The notes: generated from the letters alone by a model not told the origin. A stretch of DNA of 64,000 nt from Xaviernesmea oryzae (GCF_900109605.1 NZ_FOAM01000012.1:62001-126000); one strand, 5' to 3'; counted from the stretch's first letter, positions 33,003 to 42,468 are shown. Made by a program: numbers and translations.

Positions 33003-34699
33003 CCCGCATGTCCCAGAACGCCTTCGACACGGACATCCTGATTGCCGGCAGCGGCCCCGTCGGCCTTGTGCTGGCCTGTGCGCTCGCGCATCACGGGATC
33101 GACTTTCGCATCATCGAGCAGCGTCACGCGCCAAAGCCGCATTCGCGGGCCAACAATCTCTGGGCCCGGCCGCAGGAGCTTTTGGCCGGCATCGGCATTC
33201 GCGATGCCCTTGCCGAAAAGGCCTATAGCATCACCAGCGTCAGCACGATGATCAACGGGCAGCCGGTCGATCCCGTCGAGATCGCCGATGTCGACAGCCC
33301 CTATGGTAAGGTGCTCTACAGCGGGCAGGACATCATCGAAAAGACCCTCACCGCCCAGATCGAAGCGCATGGCGGGCGCGTCGAGCGCGGCCGGCGGCTT
33401 GTCAGCTTCGTTCAGGATGCGGACGGGGTGACCGCGACGATCGCCGCCGCGCCCGACGATGAGGAGGATGCCGCGCATGTGGAAAGCGACGGTCCGGTCG
33501 AGACGCTGCGGTGCCGCTATCTCGTCGGAGCCGATGGCGGCGACAGCCTGGTGCGCAGCCTCCTCGGGCTCGATTTCGAGCCGGAGAAGCTGCCGAACTG
33601 CATGAACCGGCAGGTCGACGCCAAGCTTTCCTGGCGGCGGTCGACGGATTTCGACCAGCTCTGGTTCTTCTACTATCCGAAAGGCTTTTGCGGGGTGCTG
33701 CCGGTCTGGGGCGGCTATCATCGCCTGTTCTTCCTCGCCGACGATACCGGCATTCCCGACCGCGATCCGACGCTGGAAGAGATGCAGGCCATTGCCCGCG
33801 AGGTGACCGAGGACGAAACGCTGACGCTGACCGATCCGATCTGGCTCACGCACAGCCGGTTCCAGCACGGTGTGGCTGCTCATTATGCGCGCGACAGGGT
33901 CTTTCTCGTTGGCGACGCCGGTCATCGCACCCTGCCAATCGGTGGACAGGGCATGAATGCCGGTCTGCATGATGCCGTCGGCCTCGCATGGCGCCTCGCC
34001 ATGGTGCTGCAGGAACAGGCCATGCCCCCGCTTCTGGATTCCTATGACCAGGAGCGCGGTGGAGAACATCGTGCGCTGGACGACCGCCAGGCCAAGGGTT
34101 TCCACAATAGCGTCTATCGCGGCCGGGTGAAGGATGCCGCCATCGACGTCGCGGCCAAGCTTCTGCCAAGCATCGGCACCCTGTTGCAAGGCACCGACGA
34201 TCTCCAGCAACTGTCGGTCGCCTACCCCGAAAGTCCGCTGAGTGACGATCATCTTCGCGGTCTTGGCGATGTGCTGCATCGTCGCGCGCCGCATGCCGGC
34301 GACCGCGCGCCCGACTGCAAGCTTGTGACGGCAGAGGGCGCCTCGACCACGCTTTTCGCGCAGATCACCAATCCCGACGGCATCAGCTGGGGTTGGTCGC
34401 TTCTCGCCTTCGACGGACGCAGGGCGGAGGCACTCAGCGCCTTGGAGGCGGCCATCGCCGCGGCCGAGGACTGGAAATGGATACGGCCAAGGCTGGTGCT
34501 CGGCGCCGCGTTGCCTGCCTCGGCGAACATCGTCAGCCTGTCGGATCTCGACGATACCGCGCATGCCGCCTATGGCCTGTCGGGAAAGCCGGCCTTGATC
34601 CTCATCCGCCCGGATGGGCACATCGCCTTTCGCGGGCCGGCGGACAGGCCGGATCTCTTGAAAGCCTATTGTCAGCGCAACTTCGGCGCGGCGCGATGA
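32999..34699 (+). CDS. FAD-dependent aromatic monooxygenase (UbiH/PheA family)
   Basis: A 566-residue class A flavoprotein hydroxylase. The N-terminal FAD site is GSGPVGLVLACALAHHG, followed by the central DG motif LVGADGGDSLVRSLLG and the FAD ribityl motif VFLVGDAGHRTLPIGGQGMNAGLHDA. The last 160 residues form the thioredoxin-like domain seen in phenol hydroxylase-type enzymes. It should hydroxylate an aromatic ring with NAD(P)H and O2; the substrate is unknown. It is coupled to the upstream MarR gene by a 4-bp overlap. Confidence 0.92.
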   Translation: MTRMSQNAFDTDILIAGSGPVGLVLACALAHHGIDFRIIEQRHAPKPHSRANNLWARPQELLAGIGIRDALAEKAYSITSVSTMINGQPVDPVEIADVDSPYGKVLYSGQDIIEKTLTAQIEAHGGRVERGRRLVSFVQDADGVTATIAAAPDDEEDAAHVESDGPVETLRCRYLVGADGGDSLVRSLLGLDFEPEKLPNCMNRQVDAKLSWRRSTDFDQLWFFYYPKGFCGVLPVWGGYHRLFFLADDTGIPDRDPTLEEMQAIAREVTEDETLTLTDPIWLTHSRFQHGVAAHYARDRVFLVGDAGHRTLPIGGQGMNAGLHDAVGLAWRLAMVLQEQAMPPLLDSYDQERGGEHRALDDRQAKGFHNSVYRGRVKDAAIDVAAKLLPSIGTLLQGTDDLQQLSVAYPESPLSDDHLRGLGDVLHRRAPHAGDRAPDCKLVTAEGASTTLFAQITNPDGISWGWSLLAFDGRRAEALSALEAAIAAAEDWKWIRPRLVLGAALPASANIVSLSDLDDTAHAAYGLSGKPALILIRPDGHIAFRGPADRPDLLKAYCQRNFGAAR

Positions 34700-34764
34700 G
34701 CCGCACCTGGAGCCGGATCATCGGCGTTTGAGGCACGAAGCCGACCATCCGTCGTCGAGCTCGA

Positions 34765-35874
34765 TCAGCTTGCGGCCAGCAACCGGGCGACGGCCTCCAT
34801 ATCGAGCGCCTCGATCAGGCAGCGGTCATAGGGCGTGCCGCCGGTCGTCTGCGCCGCGGCCATCGCGTTCAACACGGCTTCTTCGATGGCCTGCACCGCC
34901 GCCTGGTAGACTGGATCGAGCGCGTCGTCATTGATCATGGTCATCGTCAGCATGGGTCCGGCCTTGTGGCGCATCGGATGCTGGTTGGCGGTGGAGAAGG
35001 CGAGAAAGATATCACCGGAACTGTTTCCTCCGATCGTTCCGTTGCGGCCGATGCCGATGGCGCCGCGCCGGGCCAGTTTTTGCAGCTGATGCGGGCCCAG
35101 CGGCAGATCGGTGGCGAGAACGACGATGATCGAGCCGCGCTCGGCAAGGTCCGGATCCGGCTGGGAAAGCTGCCGGCCGATGGCCCGGCCGGCGATCGTC
35201 AGCCAATCGCGCTGGCCGTGATTGGCCTGAACCAATGCGCCCAGCATATAGGGCGACCCGCCGATGGTGATCCGGCGCGAGGCCGTGCCCGTGCCGCCCT
35301 TGAACCCATAGGCGATCATGCCCGTGCCGCCGCCGACATTGCCTTCCGCCACGGGGCCGGCCGCCGCGCCGTCGAGGGCCTGGAGAACATGGTCCAGCGT
35401 CACGTGCTGGCCATTGATGTCGTTGAGGCGGCCATCATAGGTCTCGGCCACGACCGGCAGGATCCAGAGCGCGTCGTCGCCCTCATAGGTGCTGGCATAG
35501 CGGTCGAGCATCCAGCGCACCGCGCCGTGATGCGCGATCCCGACGCTGTGGGTGTTGGTGATCAGCACGGGACCGAGGAAATAGCCACCATCCTCGATCC
35601 AGTGCGACCCGGTCATCTCGCCATTGCCGTTGAACCGGTGGATGCCGGCGAAGACCGGAATGGGCTCGGCGGCGGCGGCATGCGGCAGGATCGCCGTCAC
35701 CCCGGTGCGCACCGGCAGGCGTCGGCCGGGCCGAGGTGTCTCCTCCCTCACGGTGGAAAAGCCGACATGAATACCCGGCACATCGGTGAGTGCGTTCAAA
35801 GGCCCCGGCGTTCCCTCGAAGGGGATGCCGAAATCGCGGGCCCGGCGGGCGGGATTGGCGGGTTCTGTTGTCAT
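34765..35874 (-). CDS. DmpA/BapA-type P1 aminopeptidase (Ntn hydrolase)
   Basis: A 369-residue P1-family peptidase. The precursor is expected to cut itself between G247 and S248 (AERG/SIIVVLATDLPL), making S248 the N-terminal nucleophile of the small subunit. Other family marks are DVPGIHVG near the start, THSVGIAHHGA and GNVGGGTGMIAYGFKGGTGTASR. Relatives cleave N-terminal D-residues, beta-peptides or amides. There is no signal peptide, so it is cytoplasmic. It starts at the ATG at 35874 (the TTG before it is rejected). It is the last gene of the transporter operon, 28 bp after the DeoR gene. Confidence 0.92.
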   Translation of the reverse strand: MTTEPANPARRARDFGIPFEGTPGPLNALTDVPGIHVGFSTVREETPRPGRRLPVRTGVTAILPHAAAAEPIPVFAGIHRFNGNGEMTGSHWIEDGGYFLGPVLITNTHSVGIAHHGAVRWMLDRYASTYEGDDALWILPVVAETYDGRLNDINGQHVTLDHVLQALDGAAAGPVAEGNVGGGTGMIAYGFKGGTGTASRRITIGGSPYMLGALVQANHGQRDWLTIAGRAIGRQLSQPDPDLAERGSIIVVLATDLPLGPHQLQKLARRGAIGIGRNGTIGGNSSGDIFLAFSTANQHPMRHKAGPMLTMTMINDDALDPVYQAAVQAIEEAVLNAMAAAQTTGGTPYDRCLIEALDMEAVARLLAAS

Positions 35875-35902
35875 CAAGGCGATCCCCGGCGTGAACGGAC
35901 AA

Positions 35903-36664
35903 TCAAGCGAGCGTCAGCCTGACGGCATTGGCGTCAAGACAGTCCCGCAGCGCCTGGGCGGGCGCCTGATCGGTGACGAGATCGCCGACCGCGCTCCAGG
36001 CCGCATAGCGGGCCGGAAACAGCCGGTCATGCTTGGAATGGTCGGCCACCACCAGCGTGCGCGCCGAGCGCGCCACCATGGTCGTATAGACCGCGCCGCA
36101 TTCCAGGAGGGCATCGGACGGTCCGTCCGGGCCAAGCCCACTCGCCCCGAGAATGGCGAATTCCGCATAAAAGCCGGAGAGAAAGGCAACGGTATGCGCG
36201 CCGACGGTGGCGCCCTCGGTGGCGTGATAATCGCCCGGCAGCATCACCACCTTGATCGTCGGATTGATCGCAAGCACAGTGGCGACCCCGAAGGAATGGG
36301 TGAGGACGGTGATGTTCTTCATCTCCACGGCAATGCGCCGTGCCGTGTGCACCGTGGTCGACCCGGAGCCGATCATCAGCACTTGCGCACCCTTGAGGAT
36401 CTGCACGGCCGCGCGCGCGATCCGCTCGCGCTCGGCGACGAACAGCGTGTGCCGCTCGGTCACCGAGGGTTCGGTGGACAGCGATCGCACCGCGCCGCCA
36501 TAGGTTCGGTTCAGCAGGCCCTGTTCGGTCAGTTCGTCCAGATCGCGGCGGATGGTTTCCGTCGAGACGTCCAGACGCCGCGCGAGCTCGGCAACCCGCA
36601 GGCTCGGGGCCTGGTTGAGTTCCGTGAGAATGCGCTCCTGGCGGATACTCTTTGGCTTCTTCAT
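35903..36664 (-). CDS. DeoR-family transcriptional regulator
   Basis: A 253-residue DeoR repressor. Its N-terminal winged helix reads LRVAELARRLDVSTETIRRDLDELTEQGLLNRTYGGA. The sugar-isomerase-like effector domain has VLMIGSGSTTVHTARRI. The ATG at 36664 overlaps the CbiZ stop (ATGA), so it is inside the operon and probably controls it. The usual ligand is a phosphorylated sugar, which does not fit the amide-type enzymes around it, so the inducer is open. Confidence 0.93.
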   Translation of the reverse strand: MKKPKSIRQERILTELNQAPSLRVAELARRLDVSTETIRRDLDELTEQGLLNRTYGGAVRSLSTEPSVTERHTLFVAERERIARAAVQILKGAQVLMIGSGSTTVHTARRIAVEMKNITVLTHSFGVATVLAINPTIKVVMLPGDYHATEGATVGAHTVAFLSGFYAEFAILGASGLGPDGPSDALLECGAVYTTMVARSARTLVVADHSKHDRLFPARYAAWSAVGDLVTDQAPAQALRDCLDANAVRLTLA

Positions 36665-37338
36665 CCTGGATTGCCCATCTGCTGCTGGCCGGTCTTTTCC
36701 GCCACCCATTCGCGCGCGCCCGCCAGCACCGCCTCATAGACCGCCGTCCCGAGCGCCGCGCCGATCTCGGTGTGAAGGCCGGCATAGGTCTGCGCAAGGC
36801 CCTGCGTCGGGCAGGCGACGACGATGCAATCCGTGCCGGTGCCCGTCGCCACCGCGTTATCGATCGTCCAGCCGATGTCCATGACAGCCGCCGTGCGCGC
36901 TTGCGTCACAATCGACAGGGACTCGATCAGTCCCGCCTGGTCGAGGCACTGGTCCACCTGGACGGCGAGGTTGATGGTGCCGAGTTTTGCCGCAGGCAGG
37001 GAGGGATGGCCGACCCGGCCGGCATTGCCGAGCCCCACCGTGGCCAGGCAGAAAGCGCTGATATCGCCCGACCGGCGCGTGACGGCGTGATGCCGGCGCA
37101 GATCGCGTGAGGTCATCATCTGCACCGCCGCGTCATGCCCGGCCGCCGCCATCCGGCCGCGCAGCAAGCCGGCGGGATCGACGCCAACGGGCAGATCCGC
37201 CTGCGACACGTGAAGCCAGGCCACCGTATCGGCCTGCACGAAACCCGGCCGCGTCAGCGACCAGCTCAACATCCATTGCTGCGCAGCAAAGCGAACCGCG
37301 AGAATGTCGTTCTTAAGGGTGATGGTGGGTGTGCCCAT
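36661..37338 (-). CDS. cbiZ: CbiZ-type adenosylcobinamide amidohydrolase
   Basis: A 225-residue member of the CbiZ family, recognised from WSLTRPGF, the MMTSRDLRRH segment and the C-terminal GTGTDCIVVACP motif. CbiZ enzymes hydrolyse the amide of adenosylcobinamide to give adenosylcobyric acid for cobalamin salvage. No other cobalamin gene, corrinoid transporter or B12 riboswitch is nearby. The gene sits between an isochorismatase-like amidase and a DeoR regulator, so it may act on a different amide here (inference). The ATG at 37338 follows the isochorismatase gene by 100 bp. Confidence 0.85.
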   Translation of the reverse strand: MGTPTITLKNDILAVRFAAQQWMLSWSLTRPGFVQADTVAWLHVSQADLPVGVDPAGLLRGRMAAAGHDAAVQMMTSRDLRRHHAVTRRSGDISAFCLATVGLGNAGRVGHPSLPAAKLGTINLAVQVDQCLDQAGLIESLSIVTQARTAAVMDIGWTIDNAVATGTGTDCIVVACPTQGLAQTYAGLHTEIGAALGTAVYEAVLAGAREWVAEKTGQQQMGNPG

Positions 37339-37438
37339 GGCTCAATTTCTGTCAAGAACGGCAGGCCGGCACAAGGGCGCAGCACAGGCCATCCCGTCCT
37401 CTCTTTCTCCGCCCGTCAAGACGCTGCTCTCTGGCCCG

Positions 37439-38158
37439 TCAGGGCCTTGGGGGCGGCAGATAGCCAAGCAGCTCGTCGGTCGTCATGACATTGGCGTAGA
37501 TCATGTGCAGCCGCTCCAGCTCGCTGACATGCAGATCCATCGAGCCGGCCGCGCAGGCATCGTCCACCACGATCACGTCGAAGCTTTCGTCGGCGAGGCT
37601 GCGCACCGTGGAGGAGACGCACTGGTCGGTGAAAATGCCGCTGCAGACCACATGCGTGATGCCCAGATTGGCAAGTACGAGCCGCAGGTTCGTGCCGGTC
37701 AACGCGCTATCCGTGGTTTTCGTCACGACGATTTCGTCGGCGCGCGGTGCAATCGGCGCCAGGATCTGCGAGGCCTCTTCGTCCTTTGGCAAAAGAAGAT
37801 TGTTCCAGCCCGGCTTTCTCTGGCTCAGCGACCGGTCGCGGCCATCGGCGCGCAGGCAGGCGATGCGGGCGAAGAGCACGTCGAGCCCAACTCCCCGGAA
37901 GCGCTCCAGCAGGCGCTGATTGTTGGGGATCACCGTCTCCCGCATGCGCGTGTGGAACGGCGTCCAGGCGTGGTAGCGGGCAAGCGCCTCCCCCGAAAGG
38001 CCGGCAGGATCAGGCCGGTCGAGATAGGTGTTCTGCATGTCGATGACGAGCAGGGCCACCCGGCCTTTTTCCAGCACGGGATCTTCGGGTTCCGGCGCTC
38101 CCTTGTAATAGAAGGATCGTCGCTCGGTTTTCCAGTTCACGCCAGCCTCCTCATACAT
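37439..38158 (-). CDS. Isochorismatase-family cysteine hydrolase (amidase-like)
   Basis: A 239-residue cysteine hydrolase. The triad is the Asp in LLVIDMQNTY, the Lys in VVTKTTDSA and the nucleophile Cys in IFTDQCVSSTVR. Relatives include N-carbamoylsarcosine, ureidoacrylate and biuret amidohydrolases. Its ATG at 38158 overlaps the upstream permease by 8 bp, which ties it closely to the transporter and suggests it acts on the imported compound. The GTG at 38161 is an alternative start. Confidence 0.92.
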   Translation of the reverse strand: MYEEAGVNWKTERRSFYYKGAPEPEDPVLEKGRVALLVIDMQNTYLDRPDPAGLSGEALARYHAWTPFHTRMRETVIPNNQRLLERFRGVGLDVLFARIACLRADGRDRSLSQRKPGWNNLLLPKDEEASQILAPIAPRADEIVVTKTTDSALTGTNLRLVLANLGITHVVCSGIFTDQCVSSTVRSLADESFDVIVVDDACAAGSMDLHVSELERLHMIYANVMTTDELLGYLPPPRP

Positions 38159-38957
38159 CACGCCGGCGGCGGCGCAGCAGCGTGATCACAAGCCCGCCGG
38201 CCAGAAGCAGGGTGGCAGCCGACAGCGTGCTCATCGTGCCGAGCGCCGGCACCATCGGCGAATAGCCGGCGACCATCTTCGAGTAAAGCCATTTCGGGAT
38301 CGTGGAATCGACACCGGCGGTATAGAGCGACAGCGGAAAATTGCCCCAGGAGAGCAGGAAGGCGAAAAGCGCGCCGGACCAGATGCCCGGCCACAGGATG
38401 GGCAGGGTAATCTCCTTGAGGATGAACCAGCGGCTGGCCCCAAGGTCGCGCGCCGCCTCCTCCAGCGTCGGATCGAAGGAGTAGACCTGGATGGCGATGA
38501 CAAGCGTCACCACCGGAACGATCCAGACGAGATGGGCGATGACGGCGGTCTGCCAGCTCGGATTGATGCCGAGCGCGTTGAACCACAAGAGCAGGGCGAG
38601 CCCGAGCACCGGCTGCGGAAAGAAGATCGGCAGCAGGATGGCCTTCTGGAACAGCCGCCTTCCCTTCCAGTCATAGCGGGCGAAGGCCAGCGCGCCGAAA
38701 AAGGCGAAGAACACCGACACCAGCGTGACGATCAGCGCAATCAGCAGGGAATTTTGCACGAGCGTCTGGATTTCCAGCGACGCCACGGTCTTCTCCCACC
38801 ATTCGGTGGAAAAGATCCGGATCGGAAAGCCGAAATAGCGCCCCTTCGACAGGCCCGCCAGCGCGCCGCAGACAACAGGCAGATAGAGGGCGAAGACAAC
38901 GAAGGCGGTCCAGACCTTGACCAGGGCGCGAAGCTGAATGTGCGAACGGGTTTCCAT
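38151..38957 (-). CDS. ABC transporter permease, PotC-like
   Basis: A 268-residue inner-membrane permease with six predicted spans. The EAA loop that contacts the ATPase reads LEEAARDLGASRWFILKEITLPILWPGI. It belongs to the spermidine/putrescine-type permeases. The ATG at 38957 is chosen, since the frame extends far upstream without relatives. It lies 5 bp after the partner permease and overlaps the isochorismatase gene. Confidence 0.93.
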   Translation of the reverse strand: METRSHIQLRALVKVWTAFVVFALYLPVVCGALAGLSKGRYFGFPIRIFSTEWWEKTVASLEIQTLVQNSLLIALIVTLVSVFFAFFGALAFARYDWKGRRLFQKAILLPIFFPQPVLGLALLLWFNALGINPSWQTAVIAHLVWIVPVVTLVIAIQVYSFDPTLEEAARDLGASRWFILKEITLPILWPGIWSGALFAFLLSWGNFPLSLYTAGVDSTIPKWLYSKMVAGYSPMVPALGTMSTLSAATLLLAGGLVITLLRRRRRDV

Positions 38958-38962
38958 GCGCC

Positions 38963-39862
38963 TTATCTCCGGCCGAGGATACGATCGAGGTCCAGCCTGG
39001 ACAGGATGAACAGCGCCAGCCCGCTGACGATCACCACCAAGAGCAGGGCAAGTGCCGAGCCGAGCGGCCAGTTCTGTGCGTAGGTGAAGGCGATCTCGAT
39101 GTCCTGCGCGATGGTGATGACGGACTGGCCGCCGAGGATCTTGGACTCGGCAATGGCGCCGGCCCCGAGCACGAAGGTCAAGAGCATGCCGATCAGAATG
39201 CCGGGCATGGCGAGCGGCAGCTCGATCTCGCGCCAGATCATCAGGCGGCCGGCGCCGAGATCGCGCGCTGCATCGACCAGATCCTTCGGGATCATGGCGA
39301 GGCCCAGCGTCATCGGAAACAGCATGAAGGGCAGGTAGACATAGAGCATGCCGAACAGGATGGCGCCGGGCGTGTAGAGCACCTCCGGGCCGCCGGCCAG
39401 GCCCAGCCACTTCAATCCGCCATCGAGCACGCCGTTCTTGATGAAGAACAGGACCCAGCCGTAAAGCCTAACATTTTCCGAGACGAACAGCGGAAAGACG
39501 AAGAGCACGCTGACAAGACCTGCCCATTTGCCGAACATGCGGTTGAGGCCATAGGCGATCGGATAAGCGATGATCGCAAGCAGGATCGTCGTCGCAAGCG
39601 CATAGGACAGCGACCAGACGAAGGATGTCCAGACCGTATTCGACGGTTCGACGATGGCCGCGAAATTCGCCAGCGTAAAGGAGCGGAACACGTCGAAGCT
39701 CTTCGGCGTGGCGAAGGCATAGGCCGCGACGGTCACGAGCGGTGCCAGAAAGCCAAGCACGAGAAGAAGGATGACCGGCGCGGCCGCGCGCAGCCCGGCC
39801 GGGATCGCAAGATGGCTCGGCTTGGCGGCGGCTTCTTCATGAGAGGCGGTGAGGACGCTCAT
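38963..39862 (-). CDS. ABC transporter permease, PotB-like
   Basis: A 299-residue inner-membrane permease with six main spans, the first at about residues 28-50. The EAA loop is LVDAARDLGAGRLMIWREIELPLAMPGI. It pairs with the PotC-like permease to form the channel for the substrate delivered by the binding protein. The ATG at 39862 directly follows the ATPase stop by 1 bp. Confidence 0.93.
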   Translation of the reverse strand: MSVLTASHEEAAAKPSHLAIPAGLRAAAPVILLLVLGFLAPLVTVAAYAFATPKSFDVFRSFTLANFAAIVEPSNTVWTSFVWSLSYALATTILLAIIAYPIAYGLNRMFGKWAGLVSVLFVFPLFVSENVRLYGWVLFFIKNGVLDGGLKWLGLAGGPEVLYTPGAILFGMLYVYLPFMLFPMTLGLAMIPKDLVDAARDLGAGRLMIWREIELPLAMPGILIGMLLTFVLGAGAIAESKILGGQSVITIAQDIEIAFTYAQNWPLGSALALLLVVIVSGLALFILSRLDLDRILGRR

Positions 39863-39863
39863 C

Positions 39864-40994
39864 TCAGTCTCCCACCAGGATCGCATCGCGCGCATCCCAG
39901 CCGATGGTCACCGCATCGCCGGCAACCAGGCCGGAGGCCGCCGCACGGGCGACTTCGACCAGATAGATCCGCTCGCCCGCATGCACCTGATACTGCATGC
40001 GCGAGCCGAGCGAATATTCATTGTAGATCTTGCCGGAGATCAGATTGTCGGCACGCGATGGACCGGTGACGAAGCGCATGGTTTCCGGCCGCACGATCAC
40101 GGTTGCCGTGTCTCCCATCGCGGTGTCGACGGGCGCGACGATGATCGGTCCGCCCTCGGCAAGCGTCCAGCCGCCATCGGGCATGCGCTTGACCGGGAAA
40201 CTGTTCACCTCGCCGAAGAACTCCGCGACGAAGCGCGTCGCCGGCCGGGTGTAGATATCCTCCGGCGTTCCGATCTGCACCAGTCGGCCCCGGCTCATCA
40301 CGCCGACCCGGTCGGACATGACCATGGCCTCTTCCAGCGAATGGGTGATGTAGACGAAGGTCTTGCCGCTTTCGCGGTGGAGATCCTTCAGCTCCTTTTC
40401 CAGCACCTTCTTGAGCTTGTAGTCGAGCGCCGACAGCGGCTCGTCGAAAAACAGAACGTCGGGATCGTAGGCAAAGGCGCGTGCCAGCGCCACGCGCTGC
40501 TTTTCCCCGCCGGAGCAGCGCATGACGTTCTTCGCGTAATAATGCTCGGGCAGGCGCACCATGCGCATGAAGTCGAGCGCGCGGCGCTTGCGCTCGGCCG
40601 CCGGCATCTTGCGCACCTTCAGCGGAAACTCGATGTTTTCGCCCACCGTCTTGTGCGGAAAAAGCGCCAGCGACTGGAAGACGAGACATGTCGGCCGCTT
40701 GTCGGCCGGCACGTCGTTGATCAGTTCGCCCCGCAGCGTGATATAGCCCGAGGAGGGCGCCTCCATGCCGGCGAGCATGCGCAGAAGCGTCGTCTTGCCG
40801 GATCCGGAGGGGCCGACGATCGTGACGAACTCTCCCTCCCTGATATCGACATCGATGCCGTCGACGGCGGCGAAATCGCCGAATGTCTTACGGACATCGA
40901 CGAGCTGCAGAACCGGCACCGCCTTGGCCAGGGTGGCCGCGCCCGCATCGGTTTCAGCTTCGCTCAAAGGGGGTGAGATCATCGCGACGCTCAT
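39864..40994 (-). CDS. ABC transporter ATPase, PotA-like
   Basis: A 376-residue ATPase with Walker A GPSGSGKTT at residues 61-69, Walker B DVLFFDEPLSALD and the H-loop YITHSLEEAM. A C-terminal TOBE-type regulatory domain follows (VIVRPETMRFV). The signature motif reads CSGGE instead of LSGGQ, which is unusual but compatible with activity. The first 27 residues are an extra low-complexity extension. The ATG at 40994 is chosen over one at 41027 that overlaps the binding-protein gene. Confidence 0.93.
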   Translation of the reverse strand: MSVAMISPPLSEAETDAGAATLAKAVPVLQLVDVRKTFGDFAAVDGIDVDIREGEFVTIVGPSGSGKTTLLRMLAGMEAPSSGYITLRGELINDVPADKRPTCLVFQSLALFPHKTVGENIEFPLKVRKMPAAERKRRALDFMRMVRLPEHYYAKNVMRCSGGEKQRVALARAFAYDPDVLFFDEPLSALDYKLKKVLEKELKDLHRESGKTFVYITHSLEEAMVMSDRVGVMSRGRLVQIGTPEDIYTRPATRFVAEFFGEVNSFPVKRMPDGGWTLAEGGPIIVAPVDTAMGDTATVIVRPETMRFVTGPSRADNLISGKIYNEYSLGSRMQYQVHAGERIYLVEVARAAASGLVAGDAVTIGWDARDAILVGD

Positions 40995-41023
40995 GTATTT
41001 TGCTCCGTCCGATCCTGTCCGGC

Positions 41024-42160
41024 TCAACCGCGAAGCCGCTTGGCGGCCGTCAGCAGTTCCAGCGCCTTGTCATAATCCGGCACGATGTCGTACTCGGCAG
41101 AGCGCGCCATATCCTCCTCCAGCGTGTCCCACTGGATCGCTTCCAGCTCGTCTTTCGTGAACAGCTCGAAACACTTGGGATTGCCCATCTGGCTGACGGG
41201 GTTGAAGGTGCCTTCCGCGAAGGCAACGGTGTGCGCCACCTCGGGGGCCTGCACATATTTCAGGAATTCGGTCGCCAGCGGCGACAGGTCCGGATTGTTG
41301 ACGGTGGACGTGATCTCGATCCAGGAGATGCCGCCCTTGCCGTCGATCGGCCCTTTCAGCGGCGTGACCGCGCGCAGGTTCGGATAGCCGTCGGCGCGGG
41401 CCGGTGAGACCGAATAGGTGCCGCCGGTCATGTAGAGGTCGATTTCGCCCGACACCAGCGCCTGGTTCAGCGACGCCATGTCGCCCACCATCTTGGCGCC
41501 TTTGAAGACCTTCTCAGCCGTTGCCGAAAAGGCCTTCATATCGTCTTCGCCATGCGGCTTGAACGGATTGATGCCGGCGATCAGGAAGATGTTGAAGACG
41601 TTCCAGTCCTCCGACTCCTGGATGCCGTATTTTCCGGCAATCGAGGGGTCGTTGAACAGGTCCCATCCCTGCTCTTCGGCGGTCGATTTGCTGATCTTGT
41701 CGGTGTTGACGACGAAGCTGTAAGGCCCGAAGCGCTGCGCCATGCCGAGCAGGTCCTTGCCGTCGTCGCTCATGGCCCAGCGATAGGGCGCTTTGAAGTT
41801 CGGCAGCATCGCGTCGAAGTATGGCTCGAACTCCGCGCGCGGCAGCGGCTTGATCAGGCCGGCCGGGGCCATGACCTTGCGCGCCCAGGGATTGTTGACG
41901 TTGATGAGATCCCAGAGCTTGGTTTCGCCGGCGCGCAAGCGGTTGATCATCGTCGGGTCATTGGTCAGGCTTTCCGCCTTGACCGTGGCCGCGTGGCTGG
42001 AGCGGAACGGGTCCAGCACCTGGGCCGAATTATAGCCCTCCCAGCATAGGATGTTCAGCTCCTTGTCGCGCGCGGCAAAGGCGCGCGTGGCCGAGGCCAA
42101 AGGACCGGCCAGGGCAGCGGCACCCGCCATCTGCATCAGGTTGCGCCTGGAAATCTTCAT
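41024..42160 (-). CDS. Periplasmic polyamine-type binding protein (PotD-like) with twin-arginine leader
   Basis: A 378-residue binding protein of the spermidine/putrescine family (LNILCWEGYNSAQVLDPF; LWDLINVNNPWARKVM). The leader MKISRRNLMQMAGAAALAGPLASATRAFA has a twin-arginine motif and probably uses the Tat route. It delivers the substrate to the PotABC-like complex. The ATG at 42160 is chosen because GGGGAA then lies about 8 bases upstream; the ATG two codons earlier is too close. It is the first gene of the operon running to 34765. Tandem 13-bp repeats sit just upstream. Confidence 0.92.
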   Translation of the reverse strand: MKISRRNLMQMAGAAALAGPLASATRAFAARDKELNILCWEGYNSAQVLDPFRSSHAATVKAESLTNDPTMINRLRAGETKLWDLINVNNPWARKVMAPAGLIKPLPRAEFEPYFDAMLPNFKAPYRWAMSDDGKDLLGMAQRFGPYSFVVNTDKISKSTAEEQGWDLFNDPSIAGKYGIQESEDWNVFNIFLIAGINPFKPHGEDDMKAFSATAEKVFKGAKMVGDMASLNQALVSGEIDLYMTGGTYSVSPARADGYPNLRAVTPLKGPIDGKGGISWIEITSTVNNPDLSPLATEFLKYVQAPEVAHTVAFAEGTFNPVSQMGNPKCFELFTKDELEAIQWDTLEEDMARSAEYDIVPDYDKALELLTAAKRLRG

Positions 42161-42174
42161 CGTCATTTCCCCTT

Positions 42175-42200
42175 GTCTCTGGTCGGTGTCTCTGGTCGGT
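42175..42200. repeat. Perfect 13-bp tandem repeat in the leader of the binding-protein gene
   Basis: GTCTCTGGTCGGT occurs twice without a gap at 42175-42187 and 42188-42200, directly upstream of the ribosome site of the minus-strand binding-protein gene. It could be a regulator or RNA-binding site. Confidence 0.7.
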
Positions 42201-42406
42201 CCGGCCGCGCTCGACAGCGTTTTTTGTTGGAACTGTGTCGCAATAATGTGTGATTTACAACATAAATTTTCTTCGCCATTGTGCATTGCGCAAAATGGCA
42301 TGGCGCTGCCGAAACCAGGCCCGCACCCATAGCTAAAATACGAGAATTGCTTTGCATTTCTTTTGTGCAGCAAGACGCGTGAAGATGCCGAGCTTTTAAT
42401 CGGGAG

Positions 42407-42418
42407 CCGAAATTTCGG
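42407..42418. promoter_or_regulatory. 12-bp palindrome CCGAAATTTCGG upstream of the SDR gene
   Basis: A perfect palindrome 50 bp before the SDR start codon, in the divergent region between the SDR gene and the transporter operon. It is a candidate operator for the operon's DeoR protein. No B12 box (AGCCACTG-like) is seen in this region. Confidence 0.4.
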
Positions 42419-42468
42419 GCAGCGCCATGCCTGTCACGGGCCAATCGCAACATAAAAGGGGGCTGAAA

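Noticed and set aside
42161-42468. Cobalamin riboswitch upstream of the operon with cbiZ
   Set aside because: No B12-box-like sequence or typical long leader was found in the intergenic region or before cbiZ.
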